From Lichenicoccus sp964247695 (lineage in GTDB: Bacteria; Pseudomonadota; Alphaproteobacteria; Acetobacterales; Acetobacteraceae): 64,000 nt of DNA. Below are positions 15,696 to 24,067 of the stretch, one piece after another. The DNA is taken from contig CAXTVI010000009.1 in the NCBI GenBank assembly GCA_964247695.1, positions 41,038 through 105,037 on the forward strand. Direction: 5' to 3'. The translations under genes and the position numbers were made by a program. The notes under the pieces are model-generated. The model was not told the origin of the DNA. It made no database searches and saw only the letters and a list, made by a program, of their open reading frames with translations. Positions within the stretch are counted from its first letter, which is position 1. Every line of letters starts with the position of its first letter.

Positions 15696-18416
15696 TCAGG
15701 AGGTTTTGGCGGCCGTCTTGCGGGCTGGGCGCGACGCCTTGGCGGCTGCCTTGGGTCTTGCAGCCTTGGCCGCCGGCTTCTTGCTCGCGCCCTTTGCAGC
15801 GATCGCCGGGCGTGCGGCCGCGGACGCCGCCGGACGGGCGGCGCGAGGCTTCGGCGCCGGCTTTGCCTTGACGCCCTTCCGGCCGCCGCGCGGCTTCATC
15901 GCCTTGCCCTTCTCGGCCAGCAGCGCCACCGCCTCCTCGAGGGTGACGTCCTCCATCGTCCGGTCGCGCGGGATGTTGGCGATCATCAGCCCGTGCTGGA
16001 AATACGGCCCGAAGCGGCCCTTGCGCACCACCACCGGAGCCCGGTCCTTCGGATGCTCGCCAAGGCTGCGGACGGATTCGAGCTTCTTGCCGATCACGTC
16101 CACCGCCCGGTTGACGCCGATGGCCAGCACGTCGTCGTCCTTGTCGAGCGAGGCAAAGATCCCGCCCATCTTCACGTATGGCCCGAAGCGTCCGATACCG
16201 GCCTCCATCGGTTCGCCGAGCTCGGGATGGATGCCGACGATGCGCGGCAGCGACAGCAGTCCGACCGCCTGCTCCAGCGTGATGGTGTCGCCCTCGACCC
16301 CCTTGGGCAGCGTCGAACGCCTGACCTTGACCTTCTTGTCGTCCGGATTGGCTTCGCCCTGCTGGACATAGAGCCCATACGGCCCGCGCCGCACGGTGAT
16401 CTCCTCGCTGGTCTCGGGATGCAGCCCAAGCGAGCGACGACCCTCGGTCAGCGTGCCGCCGCCGCCTTCGCCCTCCTTGGCATCGACCACCAGCCGGCGG
16501 GTGAACTGGCAGGCCGGGTAGTTCGAGCAGCCGATGAAGGAGCCGTAGCGGCCGAGCTTGAGGCCGAGCCGGCCGTTGCCGCAGGCGGTGCAGCGGCGCG
16601 GATCGGATCCGTCGGCGTGCTCGGGGAAGAAATGCGCGCCGAGATCGGCATCAAGCGCGTCGATCACGTCGGAGATCTTGAGGTCCTTGGTCTGGGCGAC
16701 CGAGTTCGAGAACGCCTCCCAGAACTTCGCCATCACGTCGTGCCAGTCGGCGCGCCCGTCCGAGATGTCGTCGAGCTGCTCCTCGAGGCCCGCGGTGAAA
16801 TGGGGATCGACATAGCGCTCGAAGAAGCTGGTCAGGAACGCGGTGACCAGCCGTCCACGATCCTCCGGTATGAAGCGCTTGTTCTCCAGGCGGACATAGT
16901 CGCGGTCGCGCAGCACCGACAGGATCGAGGCATAGGTGGAGGGCCGGCCGATGCCGATCTCCTCCATCTTCTTGACCAGGGACGCCTCGGAGAAGCGCGG
17001 CGGCGGCTGGGTGAAGTGCTGGTCGGCGTCGACCTTGCCGGTCTTCAGCGGATCGTGCTCGCGCATCGGCGGCAGCATCCGGCTGTCATCCTCGGCCGCC
17101 TCGGCCTCGGCGCGGGCATCGTCGCGACTCTCTGAGTACAGCTTGAGGAAGCCGTCGAAGGCGATGATCGAGCCGTTGGCGCGCAGCCTGGCCCGCGCAG
17201 CTGGCTCGTCGATCTCGACGATCACCTGGTCGAGCTCGGCGGACTGCATCTGGCTCGCCACCGCACGTTTCCAGACCAGCTCGTACAGTCTTCGCTGCTC
17301 GTCGGAGAGGTAGCGCCCGACCTCCTCCGGCCGGCGCTCGACATCGGTCGGGCGCACCGCCTCGTGCGCCTCCTGGGCGTTCTTCGCCTTGGTGGAATAT
17401 TCCCGCGCCGTCGCCGGCAGGTAGTCGCGGCCGAACTTGCCGCCGATATGGCCGCGTATGGCGTCGATCGCCTCGCGCGCCATCTGCACGCCGTCGGTGC
17501 GCATGTAGGTGATCAGGCCGACGGTTTCGCCGCCGAGCTCGATGCCCTCGTAGAGCTGCTGGGCGGCGCGCATCGTCGCCTGCGCGCCCATGCCGAGCTT
17601 GCGGCTGGCTTCCTGCTGTAGCGTCGAGGTGGTGAACGGTGCCGGTGGATGCCGCTTGACCTTGCGCCGTTCGACCGAGGCGACGCTGAACTGCCCGGCC
17701 TCGACCGCCGCCTTCGCCGCATGCGCCTTGGCCGCGTCGTTGATGTCGAACTGGTCGAGCTTGCGGCCGTCGAGATGGGTCAGGCGAGCGGTGAAGGGTG
17801 CCCCGGCCGGGGTCGCGAGATGCGCCAGCACGGACCAGTACTCGCGCGGCTTGAACACCTCGATCTCAGCTTCGCGCTCGCAGATCAGCCGCAGCGCCAC
17901 CGACTGCACCCGGCCGGCCGAGCGGCTGCCAGGCAGCTTGCGCCACAGAACCGGCGACAGCGTGAAGCCGACCAGGTAGTCCAGCGCGCGGCGGGCGAGA
18001 TAGGCCTCGATCAGCGGCTGGTCGAGCTCGCGCGGCCGCCCCATCGCGGTCTTGATCGCGCTCTTGGTGATCTCGTTGAAAGTGACGCGCTGCACGTCGA
18101 TGCCGCGCAGCGCCTTCTTCTCCTCCAGCATGGCGCGGACGTGCCAGGAGATCGCCTCGCCCTCGCGATCCGGGTCGGTCGCCAGATAGAGCCGCTTGGC
18201 GCCCTTGAGCGCCTTGATGATGGCGGTGACCTGGCGGTTGCCGCGCTCGTCGCTCTGCCAGTCCATGGCGAAGTTCTCGTCCGGGCGCACGCTGCCATCC
18301 TTGGGCGGCAGGTCGCGGACGTGCCCGAACGAGGCCAGCACGGTATAGCCGTCGCCCAGATACTTGTTGATCGTCTTCGCCTTGGCAGGCGATTCGACCA
18401 CGACGACGTCGGTCAT
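15696..18416 (-). CDS. topA: DNA topoisomerase I
   Basis: A 906-residue type IA topoisomerase. The N-terminal TOPRIM domain (VVVESPAKAKTINKYLG, then TDPDREGEAISWH) leads to the catalytic-tyrosine segment GLITYMRTDGVQM. A zinc-finger segment, CTACGNGRLGLKLGRYGSF ending GCSNYPAC, supplies four cysteines, and further C-terminal repeats follow (GPYGLYVQ, GRFGPYVK, GRFGPYFQHG). The last 60 residues are a Lys/Ala/Pro-rich histone-like tail, typical of alphaproteobacterial TopA and probably involved in DNA binding. It relaxes negative supercoils. It lies between dprA (71 bp upstream) and rnr (1 bp downstream). Confidence 0.97.
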   Translation of the reverse strand: MTDVVVVESPAKAKTINKYLGDGYTVLASFGHVRDLPPKDGSVRPDENFAMDWQSDERGNRQVTAIIKALKGAKRLYLATDPDREGEAISWHVRAMLEEKKALRGIDVQRVTFNEITKSAIKTAMGRPRELDQPLIEAYLARRALDYLVGFTLSPVLWRKLPGSRSAGRVQSVALRLICEREAEIEVFKPREYWSVLAHLATPAGAPFTARLTHLDGRKLDQFDINDAAKAHAAKAAVEAGQFSVASVERRKVKRHPPAPFTTSTLQQEASRKLGMGAQATMRAAQQLYEGIELGGETVGLITYMRTDGVQMAREAIDAIRGHIGGKFGRDYLPATAREYSTKAKNAQEAHEAVRPTDVERRPEEVGRYLSDEQRRLYELVWKRAVASQMQSAELDQVIVEIDEPAARARLRANGSIIAFDGFLKLYSESRDDARAEAEAAEDDSRMLPPMREHDPLKTGKVDADQHFTQPPPRFSEASLVKKMEEIGIGRPSTYASILSVLRDRDYVRLENKRFIPEDRGRLVTAFLTSFFERYVDPHFTAGLEEQLDDISDGRADWHDVMAKFWEAFSNSVAQTKDLKISDVIDALDADLGAHFFPEHADGSDPRRCTACGNGRLGLKLGRYGSFIGCSNYPACQFTRRLVVDAKEGEGGGGTLTEGRRSLGLHPETSEEITVRRGPYGLYVQQGEANPDDKKVKVRRSTLPKGVEGDTITLEQAVGLLSLPRIVGIHPELGEPMEAGIGRFGPYVKMGGIFASLDKDDDVLAIGVNRAVDVIGKKLESVRSLGEHPKDRAPVVVRKGRFGPYFQHGLMIANIPRDRTMEDVTLEEAVALLAEKGKAMKPRGGRKGVKAKPAPKPRAARPAASAAARPAIAAKGASKKPAAKAARPKAAAKASRPARKTAAKTS

Positions 18417-18487
18417 TGCGATCCCCGAACTCTACAGCATCCGGTGTTGGACGCGTTCAACCAGCACCGCAAGCCTCTTATGTCCCG

Positions 18488-19636
18488 TCAGGGAGGCGAT
18501 CCGAGCAGGCTGACCCGATTGCCCGGGAGGCTCTCGACATGGCCGCCAAGCTCGAGTTCCGTCAGGACCGCCAGTACGGCACTGACCGAGAACTGGCAGC
18601 GCCGTATCAAATCGTCAACCGCCACCGGATCCGGACCGAGCAGTCCGAGGATCTCGGGACGCACCCCGTCGAGCTCCGGCCAGGCCTGGTAGGCCTTGTC
18701 GTCGCTTCCGGAAGAAGCGGGCCATCCGGTGATAGGCGGCGGTGGCCGCTCGGCGAACCCGTCCGGACCCAGCGCCGGCAGGTCCGGCAGTTGCGCCAGG
18801 ACGTCGGCGGCGCTCTCCGTCAGATGCGCGTGGCCCTGGCGGATCAGGTTGTTGGCGCCCCGGCAGCGCGGATCGAGCGGCGAGCCCGGCACCGCGAACA
18901 GCTCGCGGCCGTAGGTGTGGGCGAGGTCGGCGGTGATCAGGCTGCCCGAGCGCGCCGACGCCTCGACCACCACGCAGCCCAGCGTGAGGCCGGCGATGAT
19001 CCGGTTGCGGCGCGGGAAGTGCCGGCTCTGCGGCATGGTGCCGAGCGGTGCCTCGGCGACCACCGCCCCGCGCTCGGCGATCTGCGCCTGCAGGGCGACG
19101 TTCTCGGGCGGATAGGGATGGTCGAGGCCGCCGGCGATGCAGGCGACCGTCGGGCCCACGAACAGCGCGCCGCGATGCGCCGCCGCATCGATGCCGCGCG
19201 CGAGCCCTGAGACCACGACGATGCCGCGATCGCCCAGCTCGGCGGCCAGCGCCTCCGCGATCCGCATGCCATTCGAGGAGGCGTTGCGCGAGCCGACGAT
19301 CGCGACCAGACGCCGGTGCAGCAGGGCGACATCGCCGACCACGGCGATCGCCGGGGGTGCGTCGGGCAATTGCGCCAGCAGCGGCGGGTAGGACGCATCG
19401 CCCAGGATCAGCAGGTGCGCGCCGAACTCACGGATCGCGTCGATCTCGTCGGCGATCGCCTGCTTCGACGGGACCTTCGGCGGCTGCATGCGGCCGGCGT
19501 TGCGGGCCAGCCCTGCGAGCGCCGCGAGCGCCGCCTCCGCGTCGCCGTAGCGCTCCATCAGGCGTCGATAGGTGACAGGCCCAACGTTCTCGCTGCGTAA
19601 GAGCCGAAGCCGCGCCGCGAGCTGGGCTTCGGTCAA
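18488..19636 (-). CDS. dprA: DNA-processing protein DprA
   Basis: A 382-residue DprA/Smf protein. The N-terminal SAM-like part (ARLRLLRSENVGPVTYRRLM) is followed by the Rossmann-like core with VAIVGSRNAS, GLARGIDAAAHRGAL, the PRRNRIIAGL stretch and SGSLITA, then a winged-helix tail. It loads RecA on incoming single-stranded DNA during transformation. The start is TTG 19636, which overlaps the plsY stop as TTGA; the open frame continues upstream, but only as the antisense-like reading of plsY. With comEC 4.4 kb away, the cell may be naturally transformable. It is the last gene of the pyrB-pyrC'-plsY-dprA run before topA. Confidence 0.93.
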   Translation of the reverse strand: MTEAQLAARLRLLRSENVGPVTYRRLMERYGDAEAALAALAGLARNAGRMQPPKVPSKQAIADEIDAIREFGAHLLILGDASYPPLLAQLPDAPPAIAVVGDVALLHRRLVAIVGSRNASSNGMRIAEALAAELGDRGIVVVSGLARGIDAAAHRGALFVGPTVACIAGGLDHPYPPENVALQAQIAERGAVVAEAPLGTMPQSRHFPRRNRIIAGLTLGCVVVEASARSGSLITADLAHTYGRELFAVPGSPLDPRCRGANNLIRQGHAHLTESAADVLAQLPDLPALGPDGFAERPPPPITGWPASSGSDDKAYQAWPELDGVRPEILGLLGPDPVAVDDLIRRCQFSVSAVLAVLTELELGGHVESLPGNRVSLLGSPP

Positions 19637-20286
19637 GGGTTGGTTCCAGTCCGCGGTCGACCGATGCGCGGCTCGGTGCCCGCCAGCAATCGCCCGATAT
19701 TCGCGTGATGGCGGGCCAGCACCACGAGGGCGGCCAGCAGGCCCGCGTAGGGCACCGGGTTCGCGGTGTCGCAGTGCGCGAGCGCGAACAGCACCACCGG
19801 CAGCGCGACGGCGGCCGCGATGCCGCCGGTCGAGGAGATCCGGGTCAGCCGCGCCACCGCGAGCCAGAGCAGGCAGCAGACCAGCCCGGCGCGCCAGTCC
19901 AGCGCCAGCGCCACGCCGAGCAGGGTGGCAACACCCTTGCCGCCGGCGAAGCGCAGCCAGACCGGGAAGCAGTGGCCGAGGATCACGCAGACGGCGGCAA
20001 TCCCGGCGGCGCCGCCTGCCGGCGAGGCCTTGACCACTAATGTCGGCCAGACGGTGACCGCCAGCCATATCGCGACCGCGCCCTTCAGGCCGTCGAGCAG
20101 CAGGGTCGCGGCGGCCAGCCCCCGGCGGCCGGTGCGCAGCACGTTGGTGGCGCCGATATTGCCCGATCCGACGCGGCGTATGTCGCCCAGCCCGGCGGCG
20201 CGCGTCAGCAGCAGGCCGAAGGGCACGCTGCCGAGCAGGTAGGAGCCGACCGCCACGGCAAGGGCCGCATTGGGGACCGCGCTCAT
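19633..20286 (-). CDS. plsY: Glycerol-3-phosphate acyltransferase PlsY
   Basis: A 217-residue inner-membrane enzyme with five or more hydrophobic helices. Signature motifs are SVPFGLLL, GSGNIGATNVLR (phosphate-binding loop near residue 40) and FAGGKGVATLLG near residue 115. It transfers an acyl group from acyl phosphate to glycerol 3-phosphate, the first step of phospholipid synthesis. It overlaps the preceding dihydroorotase-like gene by 4 nt (ATGA) and the following dprA by 4 nt (TTGA), so translation is probably coupled. Confidence 0.95.
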   Translation of the reverse strand: MSAVPNAALAVAVGSYLLGSVPFGLLLTRAAGLGDIRRVGSGNIGATNVLRTGRRGLAAATLLLDGLKGAVAIWLAVTVWPTLVVKASPAGGAAGIAAVCVILGHCFPVWLRFAGGKGVATLLGVALALDWRAGLVCCLLWLAVARLTRISSTGGIAAAVALPVVLFALAHCDTANPVPYAGLLAALVVLARHHANIGRLLAGTEPRIGRPRTGTNP

Positions 20287-21566
20287 CCGAACACCTGCCG
20301 GCCGGCTTTCCAGGTGCCGAGCACGCGACCGTCCAGCGCGCGGCCGTCGAACGGGCTGTTCTGCGCGCGGCCGGGCATCGAGCCGGACTGCACCCGCCAG
20401 CTCCGCTCCGGATCGAACAGGCAGAGATCGGCGGGCTGGCCACGCGCCAGGCGTCCGGCCTGGGTGCCGAGGATGCGGGCCGGGCGCGCCGTCAGCAGGT
20501 CGAGTGCGGCGAGCAGAGTAAGAGTGCCGTCATGCACCCGGGCCAGGGTGACCCCGAGCAGGGTGGTCAGGCCGACGCCGCCGGCCGCCGCCTGCGCGAA
20601 CGGCAGCCGCTTGTCGTCGGCATCGCGCGGCATGTGATCGGAGCCGATCGCATCAATGGTGCCGTCGGCGAGGGCCGCGCACATCGCGAGCCGGTCCGCC
20701 TCCGGCCGCAGCGGCGGCGACAGCTTGGAAAAGGTTCGGAAGTCGCCGATCGCGGTCTCGTTGAGGTCGAAATAGGGCGGCGCCGTGTCGCAGGTCACCG
20801 CCAGCCCGTCCGCCTTGGCGCGGCGGATCAGCTCCAGGGCCGCCGCGGTGGAGACATGGCCGAGATGCAGCGCGCCACCGGTCAGCTTCGCCAGCATCAG
20901 GTCGCGCGCCACCAGGATCGGCTCCGCGGCAGCCGGGATGCCGGGCAGGCCGAGCCGTGTGGCCAGCTCACCCTCGGTGGCGCTGCCGCCGCGGGCGAGC
21001 GACGGGTCCTCGGGATGCTGGATCACGGTGGCGCCGAAGCCGCGTGCATAGGACAGCGCGAGGCGCATCAGGCGGGTGTCGGCAACCGCGCGGGTGCCGT
21101 CGGTGAAGGCGACCGCGCCCGCCTCGCGCAGCAGGCCCAGCTCGGCCAGCTCCTCGCCGCGGCAGCCCTTGCTGACCGCGCCGTACGGCAGGATGGTGAC
21201 CCGGCCGGTTTCCTCGCCGCGCGCGCGCAGCAGCCGCACCAGGGCGGGATCGTCGATCGCGGGCGTGGTGTTGGGCAGCACGGCGAGCGTGGTGATGCCG
21301 CCGAAGCTAGCCGCCTCCGCGGCCGACGCGATGGTCTCGCGATATTCGTGCCCGGGCTCGCCGACGCTGGCGCGCATGTCCACCAGGCCGGGGCACAGCA
21401 CCGCGCCGCCGCCGTCGAAGGTCTGCGCGCCCTCGGGTGCCGGAGCGTCCGAGGGCAGGTCGAGATCGTCGATCAGGCCGTCGATGACGAGCAGTCGTCC
21501 GGGCCGGTCCAGCCCGGTCGCGGGATCGAGCAGCCGGACATTGTCAAAGAGGATCGTTCCCCTCAC
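20283..21566 (-). CDS. pyrC: Dihydroorotase homologue, probably non-catalytic (PyrC'-like)
   Basis: A 427-residue amidohydrolase-fold protein in the type I dihydroorotase group, co-encoded with pyrB (4-nt overlap). The metal-binding DxHxH segment, normally like DLHVHLREPG, is DMRASVGEPG at residues 63-72: both His ligands are Arg65 and Ser67, and the substrate Arg is Gly69. Later positions survive (FTDG, IQHPEDPS, LHLGHVS, GSDHMP). Family knowledge: Pseudomonas PyrC' has lost zinc ligands and serves as a structural partner that assembles with aspartate carbamoyltransferase. I infer the same here, so an active dihydroorotase should be encoded elsewhere. plsY follows with a 4-nt overlap. Confidence 0.9.
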   Translation of the reverse strand: MRGTILFDNVRLLDPATGLDRPGRLLVIDGLIDDLDLPSDAPAPEGAQTFDGGGAVLCPGLVDMRASVGEPGHEYRETIASAAEAASFGGITTLAVLPNTTPAIDDPALVRLLRARGEETGRVTILPYGAVSKGCRGEELAELGLLREAGAVAFTDGTRAVADTRLMRLALSYARGFGATVIQHPEDPSLARGGSATEGELATRLGLPGIPAAAEPILVARDLMLAKLTGGALHLGHVSTAAALELIRRAKADGLAVTCDTAPPYFDLNETAIGDFRTFSKLSPPLRPEADRLAMCAALADGTIDAIGSDHMPRDADDKRLPFAQAAAGGVGLTTLLGVTLARVHDGTLTLLAALDLLTARPARILGTQAGRLARGQPADLCLFDPERSWRVQSGSMPGRAQNSPFDGRALDGRVLGTWKAGRQVFG

Positions 21567-22528
21567 GAACGCGCCCCGCGCGAGAGGCGGTCCAGGACCG
21601 CCATGCGGACCGCGACCCCCATCTCGACCTGTTCCTGGATCACGCTCTGCTCGGGATGGTCGGCGACCGCGCTGTCGATCTCGACACCGCGGTTCATCGG
21701 CCCCGGATGCATCACCAGCGCCCCCGGCTTCGCCAGCGCGAGGCGGGCGCTGTCGAGTCCGAAGAAGCGGAAATACTCGCGCTCGCTGGGCACCAGGCCG
21801 CCGGACATGCGCTCGCGCTGCAGCCGCAGCATCATGATCGCGTCCACGTCGCGCAGCCCGGTCTCCATGTCGTGGAACACCTCGACGCCGAGCGCCTCGA
21901 TCTCGGCCGGGATCAGCGTCGGCGGCCCGATGACACGCACCCGGCTGCCCATCGCGGTCAGCAGGTGGATGTTCGAACGCGCCACCCGGCTGTGCGCGAC
22001 ATCGCCGCAGATCGCCACCGTAAGACCCTGCAGGCGGCCATAGTGCCGGCGCAGGGTGAGCGCGTCGAGCAGCGCCTGCGTCGGGTGCTCGTGGGTGCCG
22101 TCACCGGCATTGATCACGCTCGCATCCACTTTCCTGGCCAGCAAGGCCGGCGCCCCCGACTGGGCGTGCCGAACCACCAGCAGGTCGGTGCGCATGGCGT
22201 TCAGCGTCGAGGCGGTGTCGAGCAGCGTCTCGCCCTTGTTCACCGACGAGGTGGACACCGACATGTTGATGACGTCGGCGCCGAGCCGCTTGCCGGCGAT
22301 CTCGAAGCTGGTGCGGGTGCGGGTGCTGTCCTCGAAGAACAGGTTGATCAGCGTGCGGCCGCGCAGCAGGTCGCGCTGCGTCTTGCGGCTGCGGTTGAGC
22401 AGCACGTAGCTCTCGGCGAGGTCCAGGAACGGCTCGATCCGGGTCGGGTGCATGCCCTGCAGCCCGAGCAGGTGACGCTGGCTGGCGCTGCCTTCCTGAC
22501 CCGCGAAGAACCGCCCGCCCTCAGCCAT
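21563..22528 (-). CDS. pyrB: Aspartate carbamoyltransferase catalytic subunit
   Basis: A 321-residue enzyme that condenses carbamoyl phosphate and aspartate in pyrimidine synthesis. Carbamoyl-phosphate motif STRTRTSFE lies near residue 70, with DGTHEHPTQALLD near 145 and the aspartate-loop region LRLQRERM near 235. Length and motifs are full. It overlaps gltX upstream by 8 nt and the PyrC'-like gene downstream by 4 nt. No pyrI regulatory gene follows, which agrees with the class in which PyrC' takes the structural place. Substrate would come from CarAB, encoded at 47-52 kb. Confidence 0.96.
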   Translation of the reverse strand: MAEGGRFFAGQEGSASQRHLLGLQGMHPTRIEPFLDLAESYVLLNRSRKTQRDLLRGRTLINLFFEDSTRTRTSFEIAGKRLGADVINMSVSTSSVNKGETLLDTASTLNAMRTDLLVVRHAQSGAPALLARKVDASVINAGDGTHEHPTQALLDALTLRRHYGRLQGLTVAICGDVAHSRVARSNIHLLTAMGSRVRVIGPPTLIPAEIEALGVEVFHDMETGLRDVDAIMMLRLQRERMSGGLVPSEREYFRFFGLDSARLALAKPGALVMHPGPMNRGVEIDSAVADHPEQSVIQEQVEMGVAVRMAVLDRLSRGARS

Positions 22529-23942
22529 GGCCGATTGTCCCGGCCGGAGCCACGGCGCCGATCCGCGCGAGGGCCTCGTCCCGACCGAGCGCCTCCACGG
22601 TGGCGTCGATGCCGGGGCTCGAATTGCTGCCGGTCAGCGCCGCACGCAGCGGCTGAGCCACCTGCCCGAGCTTGAGCCCGGCCCGGTCGGCGAAGCGGCG
22701 CAGGGCGGCATCGATCTCCGCGGCCGTGAACGGCTCCAGCGGTGCCAGCTCGCGCGCCAGGTCGCGCAGCATCGCGCGCGCGGCATCGGTCAGCAGCGCC
22801 TGCGCCTTCGGCTCGAACGGCAGCGGAACCGCGCGGGCCAGGAACACGGCGCTGGCGGCGAGCTCGACCAGCGTCTTGGCGCGCTCCTTCAGGCCGGGCA
22901 TCAGCAGGCGGATGCGCGCGGCGGCGATATCGTCGAGTGCAAGGTCGGCCAGACCGGCCAGCCGCTCCAGCACGTCCCGCGTCAGCCGGTCGTCGTCGGC
23001 GACCCGCATCCAGACGCCGTTCAGGTGGGTCAGCTTGACGTAGTCCATGCGGCTCGCCGAGCGCCCGACGCCGTCGAGGTCGAACAGGCGGATCTGCTCC
23101 GCGCGGGACAGCACTTCGGCATCGCCATGCCCCCAGCCGAGCCGCAGCAGGTAGTTGTTCAGTGCCTCCGGCAGGTAGCCCTGCTCGCGGAACTCGACCA
23201 CGCTCTGCGCGCCGTGCCGCTTGGACAGCTTGCCGCCGTCCGGGCCGTGGATCAGCGGCAGGTGGGCGAAGCGCGGCCGCTCCCAGCCCATCAGCGCATA
23301 GATCTGCGACTGCCGGAAGCTGTTGGTGAGGTGGTCGTCGCCGCGGATCACATGGGTGATCGCCATGTCGTGGTCGTCCACCACCACCGCATGCTGGTAG
23401 GTCGGCGTGCCGTCGGCCCGCAGGATGATCATGTCGTCGAGCTCGACATTGGCGACCCGCACCTCGCCCTGCACCAGGTCGTCGACCACCGTCTCGCCGT
23501 CCTGCGGCGCGCGGATCCGGATCGTGTACGGCGCCCCCGGCGGCGCCGCGGACGGATCGCGGTCGCGCCACATCCCGTTATAGCGTGGCGCCCGGCCCTC
23601 GGCCTGCGCCTGCTCGCGCATCTGCCGCAGCTCGTCCGTGGTGCAGTAGCAGCGATAGGCGTGGCCGGCCTCGAGCAGGGCCCGCGCCACCTCGGCATGC
23701 CGCGCCTGGCGCGTCGACTGATACACCGGCGGCTCGTCCGGCGGCAGATCCATCCAGGCCAGCCCGTCGAGGATCACGTCGACCGCATGCTGCGTCGAAC
23801 GCTCGCGGTCGGTGTCCTCGATGCGAAGCAGGAAGGCGCCGCCGTGGTGGCGGGCGAACAGGAAGTTGAAAAGCGCTGCGCGGGCGTTGCCGATGTGCAG
23901 CAGACCGGTCGGGCTCGGCGCGAAGCGGGTACGGACACTCAT
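22521..23942 (-). CDS. gltX: Glutamate--tRNA ligase
   Basis: A 473-residue class I aminoacyl-tRNA synthetase. The HIGH-type motif is in FAPSPTGLLHIGNARAA near the N-terminus, and the KMSKS-type motif is GGKLSKRHG near residue 240. The conserved cysteine pair region (YRCYCTTDEL) lies between. The start ATG at 23942 gives MSVRTRFAPSPTG, the standard family start; a longer reading upstream is Ala/Pro/Arg-rich shadow. It charges tRNA-Glu, and in bacteria without GlnRS also tRNA-Gln. It heads the gltX-pyrB-pyrC'-plsY-dprA run and is divergent from comEC. Confidence 0.96.
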   Translation of the reverse strand: MSVRTRFAPSPTGLLHIGNARAALFNFLFARHHGGAFLLRIEDTDRERSTQHAVDVILDGLAWMDLPPDEPPVYQSTRQARHAEVARALLEAGHAYRCYCTTDELRQMREQAQAEGRAPRYNGMWRDRDPSAAPPGAPYTIRIRAPQDGETVVDDLVQGEVRVANVELDDMIILRADGTPTYQHAVVVDDHDMAITHVIRGDDHLTNSFRQSQIYALMGWERPRFAHLPLIHGPDGGKLSKRHGAQSVVEFREQGYLPEALNNYLLRLGWGHGDAEVLSRAEQIRLFDLDGVGRSASRMDYVKLTHLNGVWMRVADDDRLTRDVLERLAGLADLALDDIAAARIRLLMPGLKERAKTLVELAASAVFLARAVPLPFEPKAQALLTDAARAMLRDLARELAPLEPFTAAEIDAALRRFADRAGLKLGQVAQPLRAALTGSNSSPGIDATVEALGRDEALARIGAVAPAGTIGHG

Positions 23943-24067
23943 TGCGCTAGGGCTAGCATCATGGGCGCGGGTGCTACCATGCCGCGCGCCGGAAAACGAG
24001 GGATGCGGGCGAAGGCGCCGGGCCGGATGCCCCGTGTGTTTCGTTTCGATATCGCATAGTATGCGGC

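Noticed and set aside
15072..17135. Long plus-strand open frame opposite rnr and topA
   Set aside because: It is a shadow frame, Arg/Ala-rich and with no family resemblance.
19637..20443. N-terminal extension of the dprA frame through plsY
   Set aside because: The extension is an out-of-frame reading of plsY. TTG 19636 gives the standard DprA start with a 4-nt overlap.
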